Positions 33,661-43,050 of a stretch of 64,000 nucleotides of DNA are shown in pieces. Under the pieces are notes generated by a model. That model did no database searches and had not been told where the DNA came from. It saw only the letters and a program-made list of their open reading frames with translations. Made by a program: the position numbers and the translations under genes. How positions within the stretch are numbered: position 1 is the stretch's first letter; the number at the start of each line of letters is the position of its first letter. The stretch covers positions 49,395 through 113,394 of the forward strand of contig USNF01000002.1 in NCBI GenBank assembly GCA_900555985.1, in the 5' to 3' direction. The stretch comes from an uncultured Gemella sp. (lineage in GTDB: Bacteria; Bacillota; Bacilli; Staphylococcales; Gemellaceae).

Positions 33661-33694
33661 TAAATTTTGATTTTTGTAGGTAACCACTACCTTA

Positions 33695-34621
33695 TTAATA
33701 CATAGTTTTTTTATAGAAAAATCCTAAATCTACTTCTCTATATTTTGGTTTGATTTTTTCTATATCATTGTAGAAATCTTGTTTTTCATCTTCGTATGCT
33801 TCTTTATCTTCATAGTAAAGATCTATTGCATCACGATATATTGTTACTACTTCTGTAATATAGTCTTCATCTTTTAAAACACCTTCAATTTTAAAAGCAC
33901 TAACTCCTGCTTCAATTAAACGATCTAGTTCTTCAATTGCACAAATATCATTTGCACTCATTATATGTGTTCCATTTGAATCTTCAAAAATTGGATATCG
34001 TTCATTTCTATCTTGGCTATATAAAAATAGTTTTTTAGAATTACTATATTCTTCTATATAACTTTCTTTTTTACTGTACATAAAATAATTATCAACCAAT
34101 TTTCTTACAGACTGAAACATACACAGCATTCCTTGAACTTGAACTTCTATTTCATAGTCACTTTTCCCCGTAATTTCTATGATTTCATCAATTGTTAATT
34201 CTTTTGAAAGGCATGTTCTATATGCTCCACGTTTTCCCCAGTAATTACAAGAAAATGAGTTTGTTGCTAATGTATGGGGATCCCATTGAAGCTTAAAGTC
34301 TAAACCTTCTTCTCTTAATATTGTAATAATAGTTGGTTCTCCAAAAATTAAAGCATCTACATCTAGTGTTGCTAGATAATGAAGATAATCTACTAAATGA
34401 TCAAGATGTTTATTATGAAAAATTGCATTCACACTAACGTAAGCTTTTTTCCCGGCTTGGTGAATGACTTCTACCGCTTTTTTTAATTCATCTCTTTTAA
34501 ATTCTCCTGCAAGTCGCAAACCATATTTTTCTTCACCGATGACGAAACTATCAGCTCCAACATTGATAAGTTCATAAATATGGTCTACACTTTTTGGAGT
34601 TACTACTAACTCTACAGTCAT
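33695..34621 (-). CDS. trhP1: U32-family protein, tRNA wobble-uridine hydroxylation (YrrN/TrhP1 type)
   Basis: 308 aa, the shorter partner without the C-terminal beta domain. It shares the TIM-barrel start ELVVTPKSVDHIYELINVGADSFVIGEEKYGLRL with the downstream U32 protein. The cysteine region is reduced: EIEVQVQGMLCMFQSVRKL keeps one Cys where the partner has a full cluster, so it likely lacks the iron-sulfur centre. Bacillus YrrN has the same relation to YrrO. The pair probably acts as a complex with prephenate-derived chemistry known for TrhP. 77 nt separate the two genes. Confidence 0.83.
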   Translation of the reverse strand: MTVELVVTPKSVDHIYELINVGADSFVIGEEKYGLRLAGEFKRDELKKAVEVIHQAGKKAYVSVNAIFHNKHLDHLVDYLHYLATLDVDALIFGEPTIITILREEGLDFKLQWDPHTLATNSFSCNYWGKRGAYRTCLSKELTIDEIIEITGKSDYEIEVQVQGMLCMFQSVRKLVDNYFMYSKKESYIEEYSNSKKLFLYSQDRNERYPIFEDSNGTHIMSANDICAIEELDRLIEAGVSAFKIEGVLKDEDYITEVVTIYRDAIDLYYEDKEAYEDEKQDFYNDIEKIKPKYREVDLGFFYKKTMY

Positions 34622-34639
34622 TTTAAATCCTCTCGTTAA

Positions 34640-35122
34640 TTAAATTTTATGAGAATAACTCTCTTTTTTCTTCATTAAAAATAAATTATGTCTTTCATGA
34701 TAATAATTTGTTGTTGCTGCAAAAGCTCCTCTTTCTATTACTATATACTCAGTCTTATTCAACTTATTAGGTGAATCATATGCTAGCAAGTTTAAATCCT
34801 CATATTTTTTAGATGAAGCATAACCTCCGAAAAATAAAACCATTACAAAAATCCAAAGAGTAGCAAATAAACCTATACCTATAATAATAAATTTACCAAA
34901 TAATGAAGCTAAAGAATTACTACCAAAAGTGTTCATTATCCTAATGAGCATTTCCCAGCCTTTTATAATAATTAATAATACGGCTATATAGTATAAGTAT
35001 GGATAATATACAATTATTAACGCATAATCCGTACTAGCTTCTAATATAGCATTTATAATAAATAATAAAAATAAGAAGATAAAGTATACAACTATAAAAA
35101 TATTAAATTTTTTCATAAGCAT
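34640..35122 (-). CDS. membrane protein of unknown function in the trmR-trhP run
   Basis: 160 aa: three hydrophobic helices (about 8-28, 36-56, 75-99), then a hydrophilic C-terminal 60 residues (ASSKKYEDLNLLAYDSPNK... ending KKKESYSHKI). No recognised domain. Start either 35122 or 35116; AAAGGA lies 4 and 10 nt before them. It sits 8 nt after trmR and 18 nt before trhP1, so it is co-transcribed with tRNA-modification genes; the Bacillus yrrMNO cluster has no such gene, as far as I know. Confidence 0.7.
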   Translation of the reverse strand: MLMKKFNIFIVVYFIFLFLLFIINAILEASTDYALIIVYYPYLYYIAVLLIIIKGWEMLIRIMNTFGSNSLASLFGKFIIIGIGLFATLWIFVMVLFFGGYASSKKYEDLNLLAYDSPNKLNKTEYIVIERGAFAATTNYYHERHNLFLMKKKESYSHKI

Positions 35123-35130
35123 ATAATCCT

Positions 35131-35778
35131 TTATTTTCTGGTTGTTATTGCTATTCCATCTCCAAATGGTAAAATAACACTCTCATAATTTTCATGTTTT
35201 AATAACCATTCATTATAGTTATTAATCTTTCTTGAAAGTTGTTTTAAATCTCTGCTGTGTCTAATAATACTAGGGTCCGCTACCATACCTTTAAATAATA
35301 CATTATCAGTTAAGACTACTACATCTTCAGCAAAATATGGTTCATATAGTTCAAAAAACTTTCTACTTTGACTTTTGGCACCATCTATAAAAACAATGTC
35401 ATATGGTGCATTTTTAATTACTTCATCTTGTAGTTCTAAAGCATCTGCATGAAGAAGTGTTATTTTATCAGTAAGATTTCGTTTTTCAACATTACTTTTA
35501 GCAATATTATACATCTTATCATCACGCTCAATTGTAGTGACCTTACATCCTATTGACTCAGCTAGTTTAATTGATGTATATCCAATTGCAGTACCAATTT
35601 CCAATAGATTTTTTGCTTTTTTTATTTTTAACATTTGAATTAAAAATCTTATTCCTATTTTATCAATTATTGGTACTCTATTTTCTTCAGCAAATTTTTC
35701 TAATTCAAGATAAAATTCATCAAAATCTTCTAATAAATTTATGACATATAAATCATCCTTTGACTCTATCGCAACCAT
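35131..35778 (-). CDS. trmR: tRNA 5-hydroxyuridine methyltransferase (YrrM/TrmR type)
   Basis: 215-aa class I SAM-dependent O-methyltransferase. Motif I is NLLEIGTAIGYTSIKLAES, then VTTIERDDKMYNIAKSNVE, and YDIVFIDGAKSQSRKFFE supplies the metal-site Asp. In Bacillus TrmR methylates ho5U34 to mo5U34 in tRNAs, using the product of the TrhP proteins encoded just downstream, so the gene order supports the same job. ATG 35778 follows ATGGAGG; an earlier ATG overlaps that site. First gene of the yrr-like run. Confidence 0.88.
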   Translation of the reverse strand: MVAIESKDDLYVINLLEDFDEFYLELEKFAEENRVPIIDKIGIRFLIQMLKIKKAKNLLEIGTAIGYTSIKLAESIGCKVTTIERDDKMYNIAKSNVEKRNLTDKITLLHADALELQDEVIKNAPYDIVFIDGAKSQSRKFFELYEPYFAEDVVVLTDNVLFKGMVADPSIIRHSRDLKQLSRKINNYNEWLLKHENYESVILPFGDGIAITTRK

Positions 35779-35850
35779 GTTTACCTCCATATTTATACAT
35801 CATATTATGATAACATAAAATTTATTATTATTGCAATTATTAAGAACAAA

Positions 35851-35874
35851 GAGAGTTGATAAAAATCAACTCTC
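35851..35874 (-). terminator. terminator of pta
   Basis: Perfect stem GAGAGTTGAT / ATCAACTCTC with loop AAAA, 20 nt after the pta stop; T-rich side is weak. Confidence 0.65.
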
Positions 35875-35894
35875 TTTCATAATTTCAATATGAA

Positions 35895-36875
35895 TTATTT
35901 TTCTAATGATTGAACTGCAGTAATTAATGCTAGTTTATAAACATCTTCTGCGTTGCATCCACGAGATAAATCGTTAACTGGTGCATTTAAACCTTGTAAG
36001 ATTGGTCCAACTGCTTCAAATCCACCAAGACGTTGAGCAATTTTATAACCAATATTTCCTGCTTCTAGGCTAGGGAATACAAATACATTTGCATCACCTT
36101 GAACTTTTGAATTAGGGGCTTTTAATTTAGCAACAGATGGCACTACAGCTGCGTCAAATTGTAATTCCCCTTCCACAGCTAACTCAGGTGCATTTTCTTT
36201 AACTAATTTAGTAGCTTCTGCAACTTTTGTAGTATCTTCAGTTACTGCTGAACCTAATGTTGAAAAACTTAACATTGCTACTTTAGGATCTACATTGAAA
36301 CTTTTTGCTGTTTTAGCACTTTCAATTGCGATTTCAGCTAATCCTTCAGAATCTAATGTCGGATTAATAGCACAGTCAGCAAAGATATAACGTTTGTCAT
36401 CTTTACTCATAATAAATGCACCACTAGTACGTTTTGTACCTGGTTTAGTTTTAATGATTTGTAATGCAGGACGAACTGTATCTCCAGTTGAGTGAATAGC
36501 TCCAGATACTAATCCTTCTACTTTACCAGTATAAACTAACATAGTTCCAAAATAGTTAACATCTTTTAGTAATTCACGAGCTTTTTCTTCTGTAGCTTTA
36601 CCAGCACGGCGTTCTACAAATTTTGCTACCATTTCATCGTATTGTTCATAGTTTTCGTGGTCCACAAATTCAATACTAGAAACATCTAAAGATAGTGGTT
36701 TAGCAAGCTCTTCTACTTTTTCTTTTTTCCCTACTAATACTGGTTGAACATAGCTAGTAGTACTTAATTTAGCAGCTGCTTCTAATACACGCTCATCGTA
36801 TGCTTCTGGAAAGACAATACGTACTTTTTTCCCTTCTAATTTTTCTTGAAGTTCTACAAATAAATCATTTGCCAT
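35895..36875 (-). CDS. pta: phosphate acetyltransferase
   Basis: Converts acetyl-CoA to acetyl-phosphate, the step before acetate kinase and ATP formation. 326 aa, the short form without the N-terminal regulatory domain. Marks: VRIVFPEAYDERVLEAA, GLVSGAIHSTGDTVRPALQ, DDKRYIFADCAINPTLDSE, MLSFSTLGSAVTEDT, and NVFVFPSLEAGNIGYKIAQRLGG. ATG 36875 follows AGGAGG, which overlaps the stop codon of the small EpuA-like gene; an ATG two codons earlier is too close to it. Works on acetyl-CoA from the Pdh complex. Confidence 0.96.
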   Translation of the reverse strand: MANDLFVELQEKLEGKKVRIVFPEAYDERVLEAAAKLSTTSYVQPVLVGKKEKVEELAKPLSLDVSSIEFVDHENYEQYDEMVAKFVERRAGKATEEKARELLKDVNYFGTMLVYTGKVEGLVSGAIHSTGDTVRPALQIIKTKPGTKRTSGAFIMSKDDKRYIFADCAINPTLDSEGLAEIAIESAKTAKSFNVDPKVAMLSFSTLGSAVTEDTTKVAEATKLVKENAPELAVEGELQFDAAVVPSVAKLKAPNSKVQGDANVFVFPSLEAGNIGYKIAQRLGGFEAVGPILQGLNAPVNDLSRGCNAEDVYKLALITAVQSLEK

Positions 36876-36887
36876 CTTCATATCCTC

Positions 36888-37058
36888 CTAATTGTATATA
36901 ATATGTTTAATATGTCTTATTGATTTTAATGTCAGTGCATCTAAAAAGCTACCTTTACCTAATGCAACATAACCTATAATTGTACCAATATAAAATACTA
37001 GTATGATTATTACTATAATACGAATATATCGTAATATTACATCATTTATTATCTTCAT
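36888..37058 (-). CDS. epuA: small EpuA/RpoB-accessory-like membrane protein
   Basis: 56 aa, too short for a routine ORF scan. One membrane helix (about 10-32, RYIRIIVIIILVFYIGTIIG) followed by GYVALGKGSFLDALTLKSIRHI, the short conserved tail of the EpuA family (annotated as DNA-directed RNA polymerase beta-like). ATG 37058 lies 9 nt after the murA stop, with AGGGG 6 nt before it. The same murA-epuA order occurs in streptococci. The stop TAG is part of the pta ribosome site (TAGGAGG), so murA, epuA and pta look like one transcript. Function is unproven. Confidence 0.75.
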   Translation of the reverse strand: MKIINDVILRYIRIIVIIILVFYIGTIIGYVALGKGSFLDALTLKSIRHIKHIIYN

Positions 37059-37067
37059 AGGCATCCC

Positions 37068-38336
37068 CTACTCTTCAATTCTTCTAACATCTGCACCAAG
37101 TTTTCTCATTTTTTCTTCGATATCTACATATCCTCTGTCTATGTGATAAATATCAATGATTTTTGTAGAACCCTTAGCCATAAGTCCCGCTATAATAAGT
37201 GCCGCACCAGAACGTAAGTCAGTAGCTCTAACAGTAGTCCCTTCTAAATTAGCTGGCCCTTCTATTAATGAACTTCTTCCTTCTATTCTGATTTTAGCAT
37301 TCATTCTTCTTAATTCTTCAACGTGCATAAATCTATTTTCAAAAACAGTCTCAGTTATAGTACTTGTACCATTACCTAATAACGTTAATACACACATAAT
37401 TGATTGCATGTCAGTTAAGAATCCTGGGTGTGGTAATGTTTTAACATCAACAGGTTTTAAAGTATCTAGGTTATTTCTAACTCTCATAGAATCTTCAAAC
37501 ACTTCAATTTCTATACCCATTTCTCGCATTTTACTAACTAATGCAACATTATCTTTGTATGGTGCACCTTTTACAAGTACATCACCTTTTGTAGCTGCTG
37601 CTGCAATCATATATGTTGCTGCTTCAACTCTATCTGGCATTATAGTGTATTCTGCACCTACTAATTTTTCTACACCTTCTATTTCTAAAACAGAAGTTCC
37701 TTTTCCAGAAATTTTTGCTCCCATTTTTATTAAGAAGTTAATCATATCTTCAATTTCTGGTTCTTGTGCAGCATTTACTATAGTTGTTTTACCTTTTGCT
37801 AAACAACTAGCCATAATTACATTTTGTGTACCCCCAACACTTGGGAAGTCAAAGAAGATAGTATTACCTTCTAATTGTTTACTTGATCTCGCTTCTACGA
37901 ATCCAGCATCTTGAATAATTTCCGCACCTAAAATCTCAAAACCTTTTAAATGTTGATCTATTGGTCTACTACCTATAGAACATCCTCCAGGCATTGCTAC
38001 TTTAGCTCTTCCTTCACGTGCTAACATCGGCCCTAATACTAGGAATGATGCACGCATTTTACTTACAAATTCAAATGATGCTTCAGTTACTAATGGATTT
38101 CTTGCATCCATCTCTAATGTATTTTCTTCTGGTTTATAGTTTACTTTTACTCCTAATGATTCAAATAATAAACTAATTGTTTTAATATCTGAAAGTTTAG
38201 GAACATTATAAAATTTACTTGTACCCTCTGTTGCTAATAAACCTGCTGCTAATATCGGGAGTGCAGCATTTTTAGCACCAGAAACTTGTACTTCTCCTAT
38301 TAAAGGTGAACCACCTTTAACTAAAATCTTTTCCAA
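37068..38336 (-). CDS. murA: UDP-N-acetylglucosamine 1-carboxyvinyltransferase
   Basis: First committed step of peptidoglycan synthesis, adding enolpyruvate to UDP-GlcNAc; target of fosfomycin. 422 aa. The active-site Cys is in MPGGCSIGSRPIDQHLKG at about residue 117, so the enzyme should be fosfomycin-sensitive in principle. Other marks: VSGAKNAALPILAAGLL, RASFLVLGPMLAREG. The start codon is TTG at 38336, with GGAGG 6 nt upstream; no ATG is better placed. Genes epuA and pta follow closely. Firmicutes often have two MurA copies; only one is in the window. Confidence 0.96.
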   Translation of the reverse strand: MEKILVKGGSPLIGEVQVSGAKNAALPILAAGLLATEGTSKFYNVPKLSDIKTISLLFESLGVKVNYKPEENTLEMDARNPLVTEASFEFVSKMRASFLVLGPMLAREGRAKVAMPGGCSIGSRPIDQHLKGFEILGAEIIQDAGFVEARSSKQLEGNTIFFDFPSVGGTQNVIMASCLAKGKTTIVNAAQEPEIEDMINFLIKMGAKISGKGTSVLEIEGVEKLVGAEYTIMPDRVEAATYMIAAAATKGDVLVKGAPYKDNVALVSKMREMGIEIEVFEDSMRVRNNLDTLKPVDVKTLPHPGFLTDMQSIMCVLTLLGNGTSTITETVFENRFMHVEELRRMNAKIRIEGRSSLIEGPANLEGTTVRATDLRSGAALIIAGLMAKGSTKIIDIYHIDRGYVDIEEKMRKLGADVRRIEE

Positions 38337-38513
38337 GTTGTTTCCTCCATCTCTTTTTTAGCATTTCATACCACTTATTATAGTACCACAAATTAAAAAA
38401 TAAATAAAGTTTGAATTTTTATTTTCAGTTCTTTTTTTAACTATATTACTTTATAAAGTAGTATTTTAAAATTTATACTTTTTTATAAATTCAATTTTTA
38501 TAATTTTATTTAA

Positions 38514-41500
38514 TTATAATTCATCAAAAAATGATAATTGAGCTTTTTCAGGAAGACCTTTTAAAGTCCCCATTTCTCTTAAATATTCAACTACAGTAGA
38601 TGAGACACTTCCACGTTTAGAAAAGTCTTCTATCGATAAGAATGGTTTTTCTTTTCTTGCCTGCACTATTTTATTAGCAACATTATCCCCTAGTCCAGGA
38701 ACAATTGAAAATGGAGGGATAAGAGTATTCCCATCAATAATATAGTCATGACTTTTTGATTTTTCTAAATCTACTTTTGAAAATGCAAAACCACGTTCTA
38801 GCATTTCATTAGCAATCTCATAACTCACGAGTGCATCTTTATCTTTAGCAGTTACTTCATTTTTATCTTTTGTTTTAATTTCTTGAATTTTTGCTTTTAA
38901 TGATTTTTCACCATTTACTACAGTAATAATATCAAAATCACTTGCCCTTACTGAGTAATAAGCGCAGTAATAAGTTAATGGTTGATGAACTTTAAACCAA
39001 GCTATCCTTAATGCCATAAGTACATATGCGCATGCGTGTGCTTTAGGGAACATATATTTAATTTTTTTACATGAGTCTATATACCATTCCGGTACATTAT
39101 TATCTCTCATGGCCTTCTCAAAATCTTCTGTAAGTCCTTTACCTTTCCTTACACTTTCCATTATCTTAAATGATAATCCCTCTTCTAAGCCAGCATGTAT
39201 TAAGTAAACCATTATGTCATCACGACATCCAATTACATCTTTAAGTTCACATGTTCCATTTTTAATTAATTCTTGAGCATTTCCTAACCATACGTCTGTA
39301 CCATGTGATAATCCCGATATTTGAACTAACTCTGAATATGTAGTTGGTTTCGTATCATCTAACATTTGAATAACAAAGTTTGTCCCAAACTCAGGAATAC
39401 CAAATGTTCCACTTGCCGAATCAACCTGTTCTCTTGTAACACCTAATGCTTCAACCGTTGAGAAAATCCCCATAACTTCTGGATCCGATACATCTATTGT
39501 CTTAGGATCAATACCAGATAAATCTTGAAGTTTTCTTATCATTGTAGGGTCATCGTGCCCAAGTATATCAAATTTAAGGATATTATCGTGAATAGAATGG
39601 AAGTCAAAGTGCGTAGTTCGCCATGGACTTGTCTCATCATCTGCAGGATATTGATACGGAGTGAAATCAAAAATATCCATATCATTCGGCACTACAAGTA
39701 TACCTCCTGGGTGTTGACCAGTAGTTCTCTTAGAACCTTCACATCCTGAAGCAATTCTCTCAATATCTATACTTCTTTTTTCTATTTCATTTTTCTCATA
39801 ATAATCTCTAGTAAATGAGTAAGCTGTTTTTTCTGCTACAGTTGATATTGTTCCTGCACGATACACATAATCTTCTCCAAAGATTTCTTTAGTAAAATTA
39901 TGCGCTGTAGCTTGATATTCCCCTGAGAAGTTTAAATCTATATCGGGTACTTTATCTCCATTGAATCCTAAGAAGGTTTCAAACGGAATATCCTGTCCAT
40001 CTTTTATCATTTTTACATCACAATGCGGACAATTTTTATTAGGTAAGTCGAACCCTGATGCATATTCAGCATTTAGGAAGAATTCGCTGTGCTTACATTT
40101 TGGACAAACATAGTGAGGCGCTAATGGATTAACCTCAGTTATCTCCATCATAGTAGCAACTAATGATGATCCAACCGATCCCCTAGATCCTACTAAATAA
40201 CCATCGTCTAGTGATTTTTTAACTAACTTATGTGAAATCAGATATACTACTGAGAATCCATTACCAATGATTGAAGCTAATTCTTTTTCTAATCTTTTTT
40301 CAACTATTTCAGGTAGTTTATCACCATATATTTTATGCGCCATACTATAACTTAAATCACGCACTTCATCTGCAGCACCTTCTATATTTGGCGTATACAG
40401 TTTATTTTTTAACGGAACAACCAATTCAACTAAATCAGAAATTTTATGAGTATTATCAATAACTATTTCTTCACGAAGTTTTTCATCCAAAAATGAAAAT
40501 TCATTTAACATTTCTTCAGTAGTTAAGAATGTTGCCATCGGTTTAATATCTCGAGCCCCTGGATTACTTTTTACAGTTAATCGTAATATTTGTCGATAAA
40601 CATGTTGATATTCATCTAGATAATAACAGTCTCCTGTTGCTACCACTATTTTACCCTTTTTCTTAGCTATATCTATTAGTTTTTTTAATAATTCTTCTAG
40701 TTCCGCTTCATCAGCAATACGCTCACTTCTTATAAAGCTGTGATAGTGATATTTAGGTTGTAGTTCAATATAATCATAAAAGTCTATTATATTTTCTACC
40801 TTATCTTCTTTTGAATTTAGTAATTCTTCAAAAACTTCATTTTCACTATTTCCACTACCAATTAATAAATCTTCTCTATATTGTTCCAATAAACTTCTTG
40901 GAATAGTAGGTTTACCTGATGAAAGATAATCTGTACAACTATATGATACTAATCTAAATAAATCTTTTAACCCTTTAGCATTTTTAACTAAGATAGAACA
41001 TGGGAATGTTCTTGATCTTTTATGCGCAAGTTTTAAATCTATCTTCTCATCAATTTCATTATGATATTCAATACCAAGTTTATAAAGTTGATCTAACATT
41101 TTCACAAAGATTTCAGCTGTAGCTTTTGTATCATAAATGGCTCTGTGATGTTGCACTAAACGAACTTTATAAAGCTTAGCTAAATTGCTAAGACCATGTC
41201 TTTTAGCTTCTTTATTTTCTGCACGTGAAATAAATAAAGTATCTATACTAGCATTATTTTTATTTTTTAATCCTAATCTTTCAAAACTCTTATCTAAAAA
41301 GCCTAAGTCAAATTTTGCATTATGAGCAACAAGAATATCATCTTCATCTAACCAATTATAAAAATTAGTCATTACTTCTTCTTCAAAAGGTGCATCTTTA
41401 ACATCATCATCTGTAATACTTGTTAATCTAGTGATTAGTTCTGAAATTGGTCGTTTCGGATTAATATAGCTTTCAAAGGTATCTATTTCAGCACCATTTT

Positions 41501-42863
41501 TTACTTTAACTGCAGCAATCTCTATTAATCTATCTCTTTCAGCTGAAAGACCTGTTGTTTCTACGTCAAATACTACATACGTAGCATCTTTTAGGCGTAG
41601 TTCTTTTTTATTAGTCGTTGCTGTAATGCTATCATCCATTATAAAAGCATTAAGTCCATATATTGGTTTGATTTCTTTACCTTTTGAACTTAAGCAAATC
41701 TCTGGGTAAGCCTGTACACCATAAGTATCAGTAAATGCGATTGCTTCATGCCCCCAACTTTCTGCCCTTGCTAAGTAATCTTTAGCTGATGATACACCTT
41801 CTAATTGACTCATTTTTGTATGAGTATTTAATTCAATCCTTTTTCTTCCCTGATAGTTATCTTTTTTCTCTTCTTTACTAACTAATTCAAGAAGTTTAGG
41901 TTCAATAATTGTATCTCTTAGGTATGGATCATTACTAACTGTACCTTGTACTTTAAGCCACTGACCTTTTTTTATCCCTTTAATTGATTCTATTAATTCT
42001 GTTCTTCTTTTATTTTGAAATTTTGTATTAGGTCCATTACCAAATAATCTCAAAATAATAGAATCACTATAATCCGTTAGTTTTAAACGAAACTGACTTG
42101 TTCCATTTCTATGAGAAATCTCTTCAGTACCAAAGACTTGTGCCATAATTGTAACATCGCCTGCATAGCCAATAATATCTTTAATTTCTACTATATCTTC
42201 ATCTCTAATTTCTTTAGCGTAGCGATTACCCCCGCCAGCACCAAATCCACTATATTTCTTTTCAGGTTCTTTAGGTCGACGTTCCGCTTCTTTTTTCTCA
42301 AATTCTTCAAGTTTTTCTATTTCTTTAGAAATCTTTTCTTCCTGATTCTCAATAACAGCTTCTACATCTTGTTGTGTAAATATCGGAACTATATCTTTAA
42401 GGTCTACTCCAATATTAGAGTAACTAGTTAATATTTTATCTTTTCTATCATTAATAAAATTATTCCAAATAGTTGGCACTTTTATATCCAAGTTAATTAT
42501 ATTATTTTCTAAAGTAAGTTCAGTAAATATTATGCTTTGTAGTAAAGCAGGAGAAACTTCAGAAAAATTTTCTAAAATAACATGCTTCCAATATTCTTTA
42601 ATTTTATCTTCTGAAACTGAATCCTCTAAGTTTAAACGATAATTTATTATGTATTCATCAGAAAAACTATCACGTAATTTTTGTATAAATAATGTTAATG
42701 TTTCCGAATTTGGTAAGTTTTTACCACTGAAATTAAAAGTCCATATTTTATTAATATTATCTTTTTCTATATTATTTAACGAAAAATCTATTAGACTTGT
42801 ATTTGATAATTCCTCTTCTAATTCTAATGTTTCTATTAACAGAGAAAAATGCTTATTACCCAT
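38514..42863 (-). CDS. polC: DNA polymerase III alpha subunit, PolC type
   Basis: Replicative polymerase with built-in 3-5 exonuclease. 1449 aa: N-terminal domains 1-220, OB fold about 230-325 (GDVTIMAQVFGTEE), PHP domain split by the exonuclease (VVFDVETTGLSAERD, HRAIYDTKATAE), then palm (GSRGSVGSSLVATMMEI, zinc-type CPKCKHSEFF and CPHCDVK, VPDIDLNFSGEYQ) and the C-terminal SLFDEL-like clamp contact LSFFDEL. The PHP first motif reads ELNTHTKMS and the second AFTDTYG where HxH and TDH are usual. ATG 42863 follows TTGGAGGAAGC. Transcribed after proS, as in Bacillus. Confidence 0.97.
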   Translation of the reverse strand: MGNKHFSLLIETLELEEELSNTSLIDFSLNNIEKDNINKIWTFNFSGKNLPNSETLTLFIQKLRDSFSDEYIINYRLNLEDSVSEDKIKEYWKHVILENFSEVSPALLQSIIFTELTLENNIINLDIKVPTIWNNFINDRKDKILTSYSNIGVDLKDIVPIFTQQDVEAVIENQEEKISKEIEKLEEFEKKEAERRPKEPEKKYSGFGAGGGNRYAKEIRDEDIVEIKDIIGYAGDVTIMAQVFGTEEISHRNGTSQFRLKLTDYSDSIILRLFGNGPNTKFQNKRRTELIESIKGIKKGQWLKVQGTVSNDPYLRDTIIEPKLLELVSKEEKKDNYQGRKRIELNTHTKMSQLEGVSSAKDYLARAESWGHEAIAFTDTYGVQAYPEICLSSKGKEIKPIYGLNAFIMDDSITATTNKKELRLKDATYVVFDVETTGLSAERDRLIEIAAVKVKNGAEIDTFESYINPKRPISELITRLTSITDDDVKDAPFEEEVMTNFYNWLDEDDILVAHNAKFDLGFLDKSFERLGLKNKNNASIDTLFISRAENKEAKRHGLSNLAKLYKVRLVQHHRAIYDTKATAEIFVKMLDQLYKLGIEYHNEIDEKIDLKLAHKRSRTFPCSILVKNAKGLKDLFRLVSYSCTDYLSSGKPTIPRSLLEQYREDLLIGSGNSENEVFEELLNSKEDKVENIIDFYDYIELQPKYHYHSFIRSERIADEAELEELLKKLIDIAKKKGKIVVATGDCYYLDEYQHVYRQILRLTVKSNPGARDIKPMATFLTTEEMLNEFSFLDEKLREEIVIDNTHKISDLVELVVPLKNKLYTPNIEGAADEVRDLSYSMAHKIYGDKLPEIVEKRLEKELASIIGNGFSVVYLISHKLVKKSLDDGYLVGSRGSVGSSLVATMMEITEVNPLAPHYVCPKCKHSEFFLNAEYASGFDLPNKNCPHCDVKMIKDGQDIPFETFLGFNGDKVPDIDLNFSGEYQATAHNFTKEIFGEDYVYRAGTISTVAEKTAYSFTRDYYEKNEIEKRSIDIERIASGCEGSKRTTGQHPGGILVVPNDMDIFDFTPYQYPADDETSPWRTTHFDFHSIHDNILKFDILGHDDPTMIRKLQDLSGIDPKTIDVSDPEVMGIFSTVEALGVTREQVDSASGTFGIPEFGTNFVIQMLDDTKPTTYSELVQISGLSHGTDVWLGNAQELIKNGTCELKDVIGCRDDIMVYLIHAGLEEGLSFKIMESVRKGKGLTEDFEKAMRDNNVPEWYIDSCKKIKYMFPKAHACAYVLMALRIAWFKVHQPLTYYCAYYSVRASDFDIITVVNGEKSLKAKIQEIKTKDKNEVTAKDKDALVSYEIANEMLERGFAFSKVDLEKSKSHDYIIDGNTLIPPFSIVPGLGDNVANKIVQARKEKPFLSIEDFSKRGSVSSTVVEYLREMGTLKGLPEKAQLSFFDEL

Positions 42864-42974
42864 GCTTCCTCCAACTTGTTATTTTTATAAATTCATATAC
42901 AGTTTATACTCTTATTTCCTAATTCATTATATGTATAAATGAATTTAGAATATCCACTCTATTATACTAAAAAA

Positions 42975-43033
42975 ACTAACCAAAAACAAATTGTTGTTCA
43001 TCTATTTTGACGAAAAATTTATTTCTGGTTAGT
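42975..43033 (-). terminator. weak terminator after proS
   Basis: Arms ACTAACCA and TGGTTAGT surround a long AT-rich loop, with a T-run next on the minus strand. Read-through into polC is possible. Confidence 0.45.
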
Positions 43034-43050
43034 AAATCAATTTTTATTTA

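Noticed and set aside
37156..37914. 252-codon open frame on the plus strand
   Set aside because: It is fully antisense to murA, has no ribosome site, and the protein has no recognisable motif; low-GC shadow of a strong gene.
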